In this document: positions 33,610-42,544 of the stretch, in pieces
Layout of the letters: every line of letters begins with the position of its first letter
Numbering within the stretch: the first letter of the stretch is position 1
NCBI RefSeq assembly: GCF_013376005.1
Contig: NZ_JABMJK010000009.1
Coordinates: 1-64,000, forward strand
Direction: 5' to 3'
From: Duganella sp. SG902
Lineage (GTDB): Bacteria; Pseudomonadota; Gammaproteobacteria; Burkholderiales; Burkholderiaceae_D
Length of the DNA: 64,000 nucleotides
Position numbers and translations under genes: made by a program
Notes under the pieces: model-generated
Database searches by the model: none
Told to the model about the DNA's origin: nothing
Seen by the model: the letters and a program-made list of their open reading frames with translations, nothing else

Positions 33610-35593
33610 CACACACGCTCTGCTCTGTGCTGTTGTTGAACGGCGCCTGCGGGCACTGGGCATAACGCAGGTTGCGGCCTTTCGGCGCCAGCGTGTCAGC
33701 GCGGCGCGACGCCGGCGCGTGGCCGATACCGGTCTTGAGCGACGACGCCGCGCGCGACACGCCCAGCATACCGATCATGTCATCCTGATCGACGCCGTCG
33801 CCGGACACGCCGATCGCGCCGATCAAGGTTGTGCCGCGATAAATCGGGAAGCCGCCGGGGAAAGTCTGCATGCCGTTTTCCAGCCCGATCGCGTTGCCGG
33901 TGCAGCTGCGATTGGCCGACGACGGCGACAGGATCGCGCCTACCAGCGACGGATATACCAGATCCAGTTGCAGGCCGACGTTGAACGGGCTCCATGTGGC
34001 CGTGGTCTTGGACAACGGCCCGGCCGGATTGCCATCTATCCCGTCCGGGAAATTAGGCCGCGCTATATTGCCGATCGCGCGCGCCGAAAACGCCACGCCG
34101 TCGCTGAACGCCGCCGCGTTCCCAAAGAAGCTGCGCGATGACGCCATATAGCCATCCACGCCAAACAACGCGCCCTGCTTGAGCGAACCGTTGAAGTAGC
34201 CCAGCTGCGGCAAGGCGGAAATCGCCGACGACGCGCCGGCCGACGAGAAGAACGCCGCCGTGCGCGCCTTCTGCAGGGACACGTCCACGCCGAACACCGG
34301 CCCGTCGCCACTGCGTGCGAGACCCAGCACATGGCCTCCCGCATCGACGATCGATACCGTCACCTCCGCCGCCGATCCGACCGGAATGCGGATCTGCGCG
34401 CGCGCCTGCGCCGCCACGCCCAGCGCCTGCGACAGCAGCTCCTGTACCTCCACCGCGCTCATGCCGGCGCCACCGGAAGCAACTGGCAACGGCGATAGCG
34501 AGGCGCTGGCCGGATACCGGTTGCCCTGCGCCGCGTTCACCAGGATCTGCGAACCGCCCTGCGCGACAAAGCCGGACGCCGGCTCGCCAAATGCCGTACC
34601 GGCCAGGATGCCGGCGCCGTCGTAGTAGCCATCCACCGCCAGCAGGCCGCCCGCCATGCCGCTGACGCGCGTGGCCGTGACGGCGACCGGCTGCGAGGCC
34701 GAATTCGCGTACGTCAGCGTCACGCCGCCGGCCGTGATGCGGTCGGCGTGGATGCAATCCGGCGCCGCAAAACCGCTCTGCGCCGACAAGGCGATACGCT
34801 CATCCAGATCCGCGCCGCTGGTGGTTGGCGAGGGATCGAGTCCGTACACACCATCGGCGATGACACCCACGCCGCCCACCACCCGGCCGTTTTTATATAA
34901 CGGGAAACCGCCCGGATCAGCGGCCAGGCCCAACGGCGAGCGCTTGGGGCCAATGCCGATGCCGGCGCCGCGTTGAACCAGATCGCCGCAAGGCAGTTGG
35001 CTGAACTGCACGCCAAACAGCGGACCGCCGGCGGTCTGCGCGATGCCCGGCACAAAGTGGTCCTGCACGATAAAGCTCGCCGTACGGGTGCTGAATGCGT
35101 TGCCGGACGAGGACAGATAGGCGCCAGTCAGCGCCTTGGCCACCGCCGCGAGGTCGGAGCCGATCAGGCCACTCAGGCCGTCCAGTCCTTGCGGATTGTC
35201 CGCGCTGTTCTTGCCGCTGCCGCTGAGGATATTCACCGTGGCGCCGGCGCCCGTCATGCGATAAACCGCCAGCACGTTGCCGGCGCGGTCCACCACCGCG
35301 ATGGTGGCCTTGGCGCCCAGTTTGGAGGCCGCCTCCGCGCCTTGGGCCAATACCTGCTCCACTTCCGCCGCCGTGATGGACTGTGGCGTGGCGGCCGGCG
35401 TGAAGCAGGCGCCGGAAGATCCGCCCCCCGTGCCGCCGCCTCCAGCCGTGCCGCCGGACGAGCCGCCACCACCGCTGCACGCCGTCAGCATGGCCAGCGC
35501 CACCGCCAACACACCAGCCCACGGGCCGGCTCCCAGCCGGCGCGGAACGCGGCCCGTGGCGCCGCGTACTTTCGTGATTCGCTGCGCGCTCAT
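33599..35593 (-). CDS. lipoprotein with two GlcG/HbpS-like (heme-binding type) domains
   Basis: The 664-residue protein has an N-terminal leader ending in the lipobox MLTAC followed by Ser, favouring outer-membrane anchoring, and a Gly/Ser-rich tether. Two copies of a GlcG/HbpS-type fold follow. One has ITAAEVEQVLAQGAEAASKLGAKATIAVVDRAGNVLAV (about 70-110); the other has MSAVEVQELLSQALGVAAQARAQIRIPVG (about 380). Both have the later FPIYRGTTLIGAIGVSGDGVDQDD-type loop. Streptomyces HbpS binds heme and iron and senses redox stress. In this operon the protein could bind heme or a corrinoid-like ligand, or chaperone heme; this is inference. It overlaps its neighbours by 4 nt (upstream) and 11 nt (downstream). 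Confidence 0.82.
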   Translation of the reverse strand: MSAQRITKVRGATGRVPRRLGAGPWAGVLAVALAMLTACSGGGGSSGGTAGGGGTGGGSSGACFTPAATPQSITAAEVEQVLAQGAEAASKLGAKATIAVVDRAGNVLAVYRMTGAGATVNILSGSGKNSADNPQGLDGLSGLIGSDLAAVAKALTGAYLSSSGNAFSTRTASFIVQDHFVPGIAQTAGGPLFGVQFSQLPCGDLVQRGAGIGIGPKRSPLGLAADPGGFPLYKNGRVVGGVGVIADGVYGLDPSPTTSGADLDERIALSAQSGFAAPDCIHADRITAGGVTLTYANSASQPVAVTATRVSGMAGGLLAVDGYYDGAGILAGTAFGEPASGFVAQGGSQILVNAAQGNRYPASASLSPLPVASGGAGMSAVEVQELLSQALGVAAQARAQIRIPVGSAAEVTVSIVDAGGHVLGLARSGDGPVFGVDVSLQKARTAAFFSSAGASSAISALPQLGYFNGSLKQGALFGVDGYMASSRSFFGNAAAFSDGVAFSARAIGNIARPNFPDGIDGNPAGPLSKTTATWSPFNVGLQLDLVYPSLVGAILSPSSANRSCTGNAIGLENGMQTFPGGFPIYRGTTLIGAIGVSGDGVDQDDMIGMLGVSRAASSLKTGIGHAPASRRADTLAPKGRNLRYAQCPQAPFNNSTEQSVCDGI

Positions 35594-37038
35594 GGCTTCA
35601 TCGCCTTCGCCGCTTGAGGACCGGCATGCAGATCAGGCATGTGATAACCGTGGCACATCGCGCAATCCGACTTCACCTTGCCGACCACCGGCTCGGTGCC
35701 GGCATGGCAATCGCGGCACTCTTTAATGGTCGGCATCAGCACATCGCTGGACTTGCCCGACTTGGCTGCCAGGTGGCAGTCCGCGCATGGAGCCTGGCGG
35801 TGGGCGGCGTGATCGAAACCGGCTTTCGGCATCCACGCGTGCTGCGGCGTGACCGGTGCGATCTTCCACTGCGGCAGATCGGCGCCCGGCGTACCGACCT
35901 TGCCCGGACCGGGCACGCGGCTCACATCGTGGCAGACCACGCACGAGGTTTTCTCGAACAGTTCGGTCGCGGCGGCGGCGGCGCGTGCGCGCGCATCGCC
36001 CGGGCCTTGCACGAAACTGGCCGGCGCGCGCTGCGCGTCGCCCGGGCGAACCGTGAACACCGGACCGTTGACCGGCGGCGTATCGATGGCGACCTTGCTG
36101 CTGTTGACGTAGCCATAGAACTCGCGCAACGTGGACAGCACTTCGGCCGGCGATCCGTGCGGCACCTGGCGCTGCGACAGCGCCGGCTCGAAAGCCAGCG
36201 TGTGGCAGGACTGGCAGTCGCGCTGCATGGTCACGCGCTGGAAGCCGGCGCCGCTCTCGGTCGGGCGGTGGCAGCTTGCACATTCCAGCCGGGTCTTGCC
36301 ATTCGGGCCGGCGATGCCGCCCACGGCCAAGTGTTTATCGTGCGGGAACTTGAGCGTATTGGCCTGGCCGATCGGCTGGCTGCCCTGGCGCAGGCGCACA
36401 AAAGTGGTTTCCGAAGCCGCCACCTGCACGCGAAACTGCGGGTGCGCCTTGGCGAAGTCCTTGACGTTGGCGACTTGCGTCCCGGGCAGCTTGCTTTCCA
36501 GGTCGCCGTGGCAGGACGCGCAACCAGCGCCGATATAGCGGCGATTCTGCGACACCAGCCCTTCCGCGCCCTGGTGGTCGCGGTGGCAGGTGGCGCAGCG
36601 GGTTTCGTGCAGCGCCGGCATCGACGCGATCTTGTCGGCCACGTGGTTGCCGATACCGCGATGGCACGCAAGGCAGTCCTTGTCCTGCACCTGCTGGAAC
36701 GGCGCGGAATGGCAGGACTTGCAGTCCAGTCCAAACGGCTGATGCGACGACGACAACGTACCGGGATTCCATTGCGCGTCCAGTCCAAAAGCGGTCGGCG
36801 AGGCGCGCACGAACGCATGGTTAAGCACCGGCGCGGCGGCCGGCGTCTTGCGCAGCTTGGTGGCCTGCTCTTCCACCGGTTGGAATACCGCGGGCCACAT
36901 CGAGGCCATCACCGGCAGCACCAGGGCGCCCAGCAGCACCAGCACAAACAGCAGCCATGACATGCCGCGCCGGCCGACCAGCGGACGTTGCAGCGCGTCG
37001 ATCTCCTTCTGGAGCTTATCGTTGTTACGGGATTGCAT
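35590..37038 (-). CDS. inner-membrane-anchored decaheme cytochrome (cytochrome c3-like)
   Basis: The 482-residue protein has a basic N-terminus and one hydrophobic helix (about 26-50, MSWLLFVLVLLGALVLPVMA) that most likely stays as a membrane anchor. The periplasmic part has ten CXXCH motifs (CKSCH, CLACH, CATCH, CASCH twice, CQSCH, CVVCH, CADCH, CRDCH, CAMCH) plus scattered His for distal ligands, in a cytochrome c3/c7-like layout. It starts 6 nt after the cytochrome b gene. By analogy with NapC/CymA or NrfB partners it would take electrons from, or give them to, the quinol side through the cytochrome b. Confidence 0.92.
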   Translation of the reverse strand: MQSRNNDKLQKEIDALQRPLVGRRGMSWLLFVLVLLGALVLPVMASMWPAVFQPVEEQATKLRKTPAAAPVLNHAFVRASPTAFGLDAQWNPGTLSSSHQPFGLDCKSCHSAPFQQVQDKDCLACHRGIGNHVADKIASMPALHETRCATCHRDHQGAEGLVSQNRRYIGAGCASCHGDLESKLPGTQVANVKDFAKAHPQFRVQVAASETTFVRLRQGSQPIGQANTLKFPHDKHLAVGGIAGPNGKTRLECASCHRPTESGAGFQRVTMQRDCQSCHTLAFEPALSQRQVPHGSPAEVLSTLREFYGYVNSSKVAIDTPPVNGPVFTVRPGDAQRAPASFVQGPGDARARAAAAATELFEKTSCVVCHDVSRVPGPGKVGTPGADLPQWKIAPVTPQHAWMPKAGFDHAAHRQAPCADCHLAAKSGKSSDVLMPTIKECRDCHAGTEPVVGKVKSDCAMCHGYHMPDLHAGPQAAKAMKP

Positions 37039-37044
37039 AAGCGA

Positions 37045-37863
37045 TTACCAGTAGAAGAAGACCGAGACGATGTGGGCCACCAGCGCCACCAGCAGCGCGA
37101 TCGACATCGGAACATGGAACAGCAACCAGATTTCCGTCAGCGTGCGCAGGCGCACGAAGGAGCGGATGCGCTTGAGCTGCTGCAGGCGGCGAAACTGCAG
37201 GGTATAGATTTCGTTGGAGTTGGGGTCGGCCTGGTCGCCCACTTCACGCAGGCGTTTCAGCACGCGCGCGGTGGCGCAATGGCGATTGCGGCCGGTCAGG
37301 CGCTGGCGGCGTTTAGTAAAGATCTCGCACGCCGCCGATTCCTCCACCAACGCCAGCAGCATCGGCGGGCGGCCTTGCGCCAGCATGCGGCAGCGGTCAT
37401 CGAGGTCACGCAGGTCTTGCGCGATCTGGTCGAGCGTGCGGCCATCCAGCAGGTCGCCCATCAGCGACGGGTGATGCAGGTACAGCACCACGCCCCAGAT
37501 GCCGCTGACGATGACGGCCATGGTGAGGGCGTAGGCAAAGGTGTGGACGTTCCAGCCGAATTCAAAACCGCAGTGCAGCGTGGCCACCACCGCCAGCGCC
37601 AGGCCAAGATAAACGTGGGCAGACAACCAGCCGCGCAGGGTGCCCATGCGCGAGGCGTAGGCGCGCTTGCGCACGCCGAGCAGCAGCAAAAACACGATCA
37701 GCAGCGCGCCCAGCGTGCCGAGGCCATAACCGAGGATGGTGCCGCCGCCCGGTTTGATCGGCGGATTATCGACTACATACAGCGCGATGCAGGCGGCCAG
37801 CAGGACGATAGCCCACTTGGCGTAGCGGAAACGCTGGTACGACATGAAATTGTCTTGCAACAT
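37045..37863 (-). CDS. bis-heme membrane cytochrome b (ferric-reductase/b561-like)
   Basis: This 272-residue protein has about five hydrophobic helices. Two helices carry His pairs with the same spacing: H83/H97 and H250/H264 (14 residues apart each). This is the classic pattern for two b-type hemes stacked across the membrane. A charged cytosolic loop of about 100 residues (140-240) separates the helices and contains three Cys (C158, C179, C196). The last residues FFYW end in the membrane. It is the promoter-proximal gene of the multiheme operon. It should carry electrons between the quinone pool or a cytosolic donor and the anchored decaheme protein. An alternative start at MSYQRF (37845) is possible. 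Confidence 0.82.
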   Translation of the reverse strand: MLQDNFMSYQRFRYAKWAIVLLAACIALYVVDNPPIKPGGGTILGYGLGTLGALLIVFLLLLGVRKRAYASRMGTLRGWLSAHVYLGLALAVVATLHCGFEFGWNVHTFAYALTMAVIVSGIWGVVLYLHHPSLMGDLLDGRTLDQIAQDLRDLDDRCRMLAQGRPPMLLALVEESAACEIFTKRRQRLTGRNRHCATARVLKRLREVGDQADPNSNEIYTLQFRRLQQLKRIRSFVRLRTLTEIWLLFHVPMSIALLVALVAHIVSVFFYW

Positions 37864-37897
37864 AATTGTGACTTCTGGCGGGAGAGGCTGGTGTCTG

Positions 37898-37926
37898 TTT
37901 AATCAACTTAAATTGCAAATAGTCAA
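37898..37926 (-). promoter_or_regulatory. candidate promoter of the multiheme operon
   Basis: In the 114-nt AT-rich gap between ccmI and the cytochrome b gene, the minus strand has TTGACT (37921-37926) and ATTAAA (37898-37903) at 17-nt spacing. The -35 is good and the -10 weak. There is no terminator after ccmI, so read-through from the ccm genes is also possible. Confidence 0.35.
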
Positions 37927-37977
37927 CTATATACCGGCAGTCTAACACTATCTGGCATGGGTAATTGGGGGATATTT

Positions 37978-39201
37978 TTATTTGGCGCGTATACGCAACT
38001 GTATGCGTGTATCGCCTGGTTTTGCGGATTGCGGGGGCGATTCCAGGTCGTCGGGCGCGGCGATGGCGTTGCCGGTTTTGGAGATGCGTGCGGTCACGAC
38101 AAGTTTGTCAAATTGTGACATTTTCACGCCAGGCATCATACCCATGCTGTCGTCGAGGGTGAATTGCAAAGGCAAATCGCGCACTTGTTTACGCAACACG
38201 GCGAGCGGGAAGCGCGGGCCGTCGGCGGCCTTGGCCACCACGAACAGGGTGTCGCCGTCCGCTACTTGCGCGCGCAAGGCGGGATCCAGGTCGACGGTGC
38301 CGCTGATGGCCGTGGTGGTGGCCGGCGTAGCGGCGGCCGCGCCCTCCACCGGCGCGCCGATGTGGGCCAGGTTGTCGCGCGCCATCTGGGCGAATTCGGA
38401 ATTCGGGGCGGCGTTGGCCAGCGCGGCCTGCCAGTGCAGGGCGGCGGCGGCGAGGTCGGTGCGTTCGAACGCGGCGTCGCCGGACAGGATCAGGGCCTTG
38501 ACGTTTTTCGGATCGGCGGCCAGGGCGCGGGCCAGCAGGCGTTCCGGCTCGCCGTGCAGTTTCTGGTTTTGCGTCATGGCGAGGACGTCGGCGTAGTCGG
38601 CCAGGATCTGGGCGTCGTCCGGGATCAGCGTGATCAGGCGCGCGTAGGCGCCGCTGGCGGCGACGAAACGGCCCATGGCGCTGTAGGAGCGCGCCAGCAG
38701 CGCCCAGCCGTTGGGATCCTGCGGCTCACGCGCCATGCGCTCGGCCAGTTTGGCGACCATGGCCTCGGCTTCATTGCTGGTATGCGGATCGAGGCCCTGG
38801 CCGGCGGCGACAGGTGCGGCCGCCGGCGCGGTCAACGCCTGCGGCGTGCCAAGCGAGGCATACAGCGCGCCGGCGCCGGCGGCCAGCGCGAGCGCCAGCA
38901 CGGCGGCCTGCCAGCGCGCCGGCGTGAGTGCCGCCTGCGCACCACCGGTATGGGCGGTGGGATGAACGTCTTCGGCCACGCGCTGTTCGAGTTCACGGCG
39001 GGCGGCGGCGTAGGCTTCGGCGTCGATGCTGCCTTGCTCGCGGTCCGCTTCCAGCTCGCGCAGCTGGTCGCGCAGGACGGCCAGGTTCAGTTGGTCCGCC
39101 TGCGGCGCGGCGGTCACGCCGGCGCGCGACAGCAATGGACGCAAGAGCAGCCACAGGACCAGCACGCACATGACCGCGGCGGCGAATACGAAGCCGTTCA
39201 T
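37978..39201 (-). CDS. ccmI: cytochrome c maturation protein CcmI
   Basis: The 407-residue apocytochrome chaperone holds the C-terminal helix of apocytochromes for the CcmFH heme ligase. It starts with a membrane helix (about 3-22), then the conserved QLNLAVLRDQLRELEADREQGSIDAEAYAAARRELEQR cytosolic region. A second helix (about 110-128) leads into a periplasmic TPR region (about 145-290), and a beta-rich C-terminal domain ends the protein. Its start overlaps the end of ccmH by 4 nt. It is the last gene of the ccm operon and ends 114 nt before the multiheme operon. Confidence 0.92.
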   Translation of the reverse strand: MNGFVFAAAVMCVLVLWLLLRPLLSRAGVTAAPQADQLNLAVLRDQLRELEADREQGSIDAEAYAAARRELEQRVAEDVHPTAHTGGAQAALTPARWQAAVLALALAAGAGALYASLGTPQALTAPAAAPVAAGQGLDPHTSNEAEAMVAKLAERMAREPQDPNGWALLARSYSAMGRFVAASGAYARLITLIPDDAQILADYADVLAMTQNQKLHGEPERLLARALAADPKNVKALILSGDAAFERTDLAAAALHWQAALANAAPNSEFAQMARDNLAHIGAPVEGAAAATPATTTAISGTVDLDPALRAQVADGDTLFVVAKAADGPRFPLAVLRKQVRDLPLQFTLDDSMGMMPGVKMSQFDKLVVTARISKTGNAIAAPDDLESPPQSAKPGDTRIQLRIRAK

Positions 39202-39629
39202 GGCTGCTCCTTGTCGTTATCCAGCAGCGCGCGGGCGCGTTGCATATCCTCTTCCGATGGCGCGGTCTCGCGCCGCGCCGCGCGCAGGCGCGACATCAAC
39301 AACGCCACACCTGCCAGCAACAGCAACGCCGGCCCAAACCACAAGAGCCACGTGGTCGACTTCACCGGCGGACGATACAAGACAAAATCCCCATAGCGCT
39401 GCACCATGAAGTCCAGCACCTCCTGCTCGGACTTGCCCTGCGCCAGCTGCTCGCGCACTTCGCGACGCAAATCGGACGCCAGGCCGGCGTGAGAATCAGC
39501 GATGGTCTGGTTTTGGCACACCAGGCAACGCAACTCCTCTTCCAGCGCGGCGGCACGTTTGTCCAGATCTGCGTCGGCGTGGGCCGACAAGGCCAATGCC
39601 ATCAGCAAGGCGGCAATCCATTTAACCAT
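39198..39629 (-). CDS. ccmH: cytochrome c maturation protein CcmH
   Basis: The 143-residue thiol-disulfide protein has a signal peptide, the heme-lyase active-site motif LRCLVCQNQTIADS (CXXC), and one C-terminal membrane helix (about 95-112). It reduces or holds the apocytochrome CXXCH cysteines before CcmF attaches heme. Length and motif fit CcmH/CycL (the CcmI part is encoded separately here). It overlaps ccmG by 8 nt and ccmI by 4 nt. Confidence 0.95.
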   Translation of the reverse strand: MVKWIAALLMALALSAHADADLDKRAAALEEELRCLVCQNQTIADSHAGLASDLRREVREQLAQGKSEQEVLDFMVQRYGDFVLYRPPVKSTTWLLWFGPALLLLAGVALLMSRLRAARRETAPSEEDMQRARALLDNDKEQP

Positions 39630-40161
39630 TGCCGCTCTCCTTGTTCAGCTTTGCGATCAACGGCACCAGCGTGCCCGTCACCACTTCCGGCGTCAGGATG
39701 CCGATCTGCTTGTAGCGGATGATCCCACGCTTGTCGATCACGAACGTCTCCGGCACGCCGTACACGCCATAGTCGATGCCAACGCGGCCATCCTGATCGA
39801 ACGCCGACACCAGATACGGATCGCCCTCACGCTGCAAATTGGCGATGCCGTCGTCGCGGCCATCCTTGTAATTCAGGCCGACGATGGGCGCGAGCTTCAT
39901 GCGTGCCAGCTCCATCAGCACAGGATGCTCCTGGCGGCAAGCCACACACCACGAAGCCCATACATTCAGAATCCACACCTGCCCCGCCATGTCGCGCGTG
40001 CCGATCTGACGCTCGGGCATGTGCAGCTGCGCCAGCGAAAACACTGGCGCCGGCTTGTTAATCAATGGCGACGGCACCTCGCGCGGGTTCAGATGCAAAC
40101 CCACCCACAGGAATCCCAGCAGCGCGACGAATACGCCCAGCGGCAGAATAAAGCGTTTCAT
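39622..40161 (-). CDS. ccmG: thiol:disulfide interchange protein CcmG/DsbE
   Basis: The 179-residue membrane-anchored thioredoxin has an N-terminal helix (about 4-22) followed by NKPAPVFSLAQL. Its active site is NVWASWCVACRQEHPVL (WCVAC), with the cis-Pro loop YGVYGVPETFVIDKRG. It keeps apocytochrome cysteines reduced for heme attachment. The ATG at 40161 is chosen; the same frame stays open for 570 nt upstream inside ccmF but that part is non-coding shadow. Confidence 0.95.
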   Translation of the reverse strand: MKRFILPLGVFVALLGFLWVGLHLNPREVPSPLINKPAPVFSLAQLHMPERQIGTRDMAGQVWILNVWASWCVACRQEHPVLMELARMKLAPIVGLNYKDGRDDGIANLQREGDPYLVSAFDQDGRVGIDYGVYGVPETFVIDKRGIIRYKQIGILTPEVVTGTLVPLIAKLNKESGNG

Positions 40162-42110
40162 GCCTTGCCTTTCTTCAGACGATAGCGCTTGTCCAGCGCC
40201 GCCAGCAGCCCGCCGAATGCGATCAACAAAGCGCCGGCCCAGATCCACGCCACAAACGGCTTGTGCTGGATGCGGACGATCCAGTTGCCGGTCTTGACCT
40301 CTTCGCCCAGCGCCAGATACAGGTCGCGCGTCGGACCGCGATCGATGGCCGCCTCGGTCATCGGCATGCCGCCGGACGCGAACTGGCGCTTCTCCGGCAA
40401 CAGCGTGGCAATGTGCTTGCCGTCGCGCGTGACATCGAACGTGCCGCGCACCGCCGAATAATTCGGGCCTTCCACATTCCGCAAGCCGACAAAACGGAAA
40501 TCGTAACCGCCCACGTGATGGATATCGCCGCTGCGCATCGGCACATCGTGCGAAATCTCGCGGCCCTTCACCAGCGTGACGCCGATGACGAACACGCCGA
40601 TGCCGGCGTGCGCGATCAGCATGCCCCAATAGCTGCCCGGCAGCGTGGACAGGCGATGGCTGAAGCGCGTGCGGTTGTCCTCGAACACGCGCAGGCGCTG
40701 CAGCAGATGCCACACGCTGCCCAGCAAAATCCACGCGGCCAGCGCGAGGCCCATGACCAGCAGCGGCGACATGCCGACAGCGACGGCGGCGGCCAGCGCC
40801 AGCAGCACCGCAGCCGCGCCGACCCAGCGCAGGCTGCGCACGTCCTTGAAGCCAGCCTGCTTCCAGCGCAGGAACGGGCCGGCGGCCAACAGCAGCAGCA
40901 TCGGCGCCATCAGCGGCACGAACACGGTTTCGAAGTATGGCGGGCCAACCGAGATCTTGCCCATACCCAGCGCGTCGAGGAACAGCGGGTACAGGGTACC
41001 CAGCAACACGGTGCCCGCGGCGGCCACCAGCAGCACGTTATTCACCAGCAGCAGCGACTCGCGCGAGAACATGGCGAAACGGCCGCCAAGGCCGACCTGC
41101 GGCGCGCGCCATGCGTACAGCAGCAGCGAGGCGCCCACCACCAGCGCCAGGAACACCAGCACGAACAAGCCGCGCTTTGGGTCGGTGGCGAAAGCGTGCA
41201 CGGAGGTCAGCACACCCGAGCGCACCAGGAAGGTGCCCAGCAGCGACAGCGCGAACGCCATGATGGCCAGCAGCACGGTCCAGTTCTTGAAGCTGCCGCG
41301 CTTTTCCGTCACGGACAGCGAGTGGATCAGCGCCGTGCCGACCAGCCATGGCATGAAGGAGGCGTTTTCCACCGCGTCCCAGAACCACCAGCCGCCCCAA
41401 CCCAATTCGTAATAGGCCCAGAAGCTGCCGAGGAAGATCCCCAGCGTCATGAAGATCCACGCCACCAGGGTCCATGGACGCGACCAGCGCGCCCACGCGG
41501 CATCAAGCTGGCCGCCGATCAGCGCGGCGATGGCGAACGCGAACGCCACCGAGAAGCCGACGTAGCCCATGTACAGCAGTGGCGGATGCGCGATCATGCC
41601 GATGTCCTGCAGCAGCGGGTTGAGGTCCTGCCCTTCCGCCGCGCCGGGCAGCAGGCGCTCGAACGGATTCGAGGTCCACAGGATGAAGGCGAGGAAGCCG
41701 ACACTGATCAGGCCCATCACACCCAGCACGCGCGCCACCACCTCGGCCGGCAGCTGTCGGCTCAACGCGGCGACAGCGGCGGTCCACAGCACCAGAATCT
41801 GAATCCACAGCAGCAGCGAGCCTTCGTGCCCGCCCCACACGGCGGAGATGCGGTAATGCAGCGGCAACAGGGTGTTGGAGTGCGAGGCGACGTACAACAC
41901 GGTGAAGTCATTCGCGACAAAGGCTTGCACCAGGCAGGCGAAGGCGAACGTCACCAGCAAAGCCTGCGCGTAGGCGGCGGGGCGGGCGACGGCCATCCAG
42001 CGGCCGGCTGTGGCGCCGCCGCGCAGCGACGCGAAAAGCGGCATCACGCCTTGCAGCAGCGCGACGCAAAACGCCAGCATCAGCGCGAAGGAACCCAGTT
42101 CTGGAATCAT
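40158..42110 (-). CDS. ccmF: heme lyase CcmF
   Basis: The 650-residue polytopic protein has about fourteen to fifteen hydrophobic helices. The WWD heme-handling motif is WGGWWFWDAVENASFMPWL, and conserved His residues lie around it (ALIHSLSVTEKRG, SAVWGGHEGSLLLW). A large C-terminal periplasmic region follows. CcmF takes heme from CcmE and ligates it to apocytochromes together with CcmH/I. Both ends overlap neighbours by 4 nt (ccmE and ccmG), typical of this operon. Confidence 0.97.
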   Translation of the reverse strand: MIPELGSFALMLAFCVALLQGVMPLFASLRGGATAGRWMAVARPAAYAQALLVTFAFACLVQAFVANDFTVLYVASHSNTLLPLHYRISAVWGGHEGSLLLWIQILVLWTAAVAALSRQLPAEVVARVLGVMGLISVGFLAFILWTSNPFERLLPGAAEGQDLNPLLQDIGMIAHPPLLYMGYVGFSVAFAFAIAALIGGQLDAAWARWSRPWTLVAWIFMTLGIFLGSFWAYYELGWGGWWFWDAVENASFMPWLVGTALIHSLSVTEKRGSFKNWTVLLAIMAFALSLLGTFLVRSGVLTSVHAFATDPKRGLFVLVFLALVVGASLLLYAWRAPQVGLGGRFAMFSRESLLLVNNVLLVAAAGTVLLGTLYPLFLDALGMGKISVGPPYFETVFVPLMAPMLLLLAAGPFLRWKQAGFKDVRSLRWVGAAAVLLALAAAVAVGMSPLLVMGLALAAWILLGSVWHLLQRLRVFEDNRTRFSHRLSTLPGSYWGMLIAHAGIGVFVIGVTLVKGREISHDVPMRSGDIHHVGGYDFRFVGLRNVEGPNYSAVRGTFDVTRDGKHIATLLPEKRQFASGGMPMTEAAIDRGPTRDLYLALGEEVKTGNWIVRIQHKPFVAWIWAGALLIAFGGLLAALDKRYRLKKGKA

Positions 42111-42544
42111 TTCTTGTCCTTGGCCTCGGCGGCCTCTTTCAGTGCGCGCGCGGCGTCCGGCGGCATATAGTTTTCATCGTGCTTGGCCAGCACCTCCGTG
42201 GCGACAAACACGCTGTCCGCGCCCAGTTTGCCCTGCACCACAGCCCCTTTGCCTTCCTTGAACAGGTCCGGCAGGATACCGCTGTAGCGCACCGGCACAC
42301 GCTGCGCCAAGTCGGTGATGATGAAGTCCACGGTGACACCGTCGCCATTCCTGCGCAGGCTGCCCTTTTCCACCAGGCCGCCCATGCGCAGATTGCGCGC
42401 GCGGTCCGGGCTGGCCAGCACCTCGGTCGGCGTGACGGAGAACACCAGGTTCTTCTGGAAGGCGGACGAGATCAGCCAGGCCGCCAGCGCCAGCAGGGCC
42501 AGGCCCGCCGCCACCAGCGCCAGGCGCTTTTGTCTAGGTTTCAT
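42107..42544 (-). CDS. ccmE: heme chaperone CcmE
   Basis: The 145-residue periplasmic heme chaperone has one N-terminal anchor helix (about 8-28) and an OB-fold. The heme-binding His122 sits in LAKHDENYMPPD, the standard HxxxY type. CcmE binds heme covalently after CcmABCD loading and hands it to CcmF. Start and stop overlap ccmD (11 nt) and ccmF (4 nt). Confidence 0.96.
   Translation of the reverse strand: MKPRQKRLALVAAGLALLALAAWLISSAFQKNLVFSVTPTEVLASPDRARNLRMGGLVEKGSLRRNGDGVTVDFIITDLAQRVPVRYSGILPDLFKEGKGAVVQGKLGADSVFVATEVLAKHDENYMPPDAARALKEAAEAKDKK

Noticed and set aside
40162..40734. In-frame upstream extension of ccmG
   Set aside because: It overlaps ccmF in another frame and does not look like protein; the true start begins the membrane anchor of DsbE.
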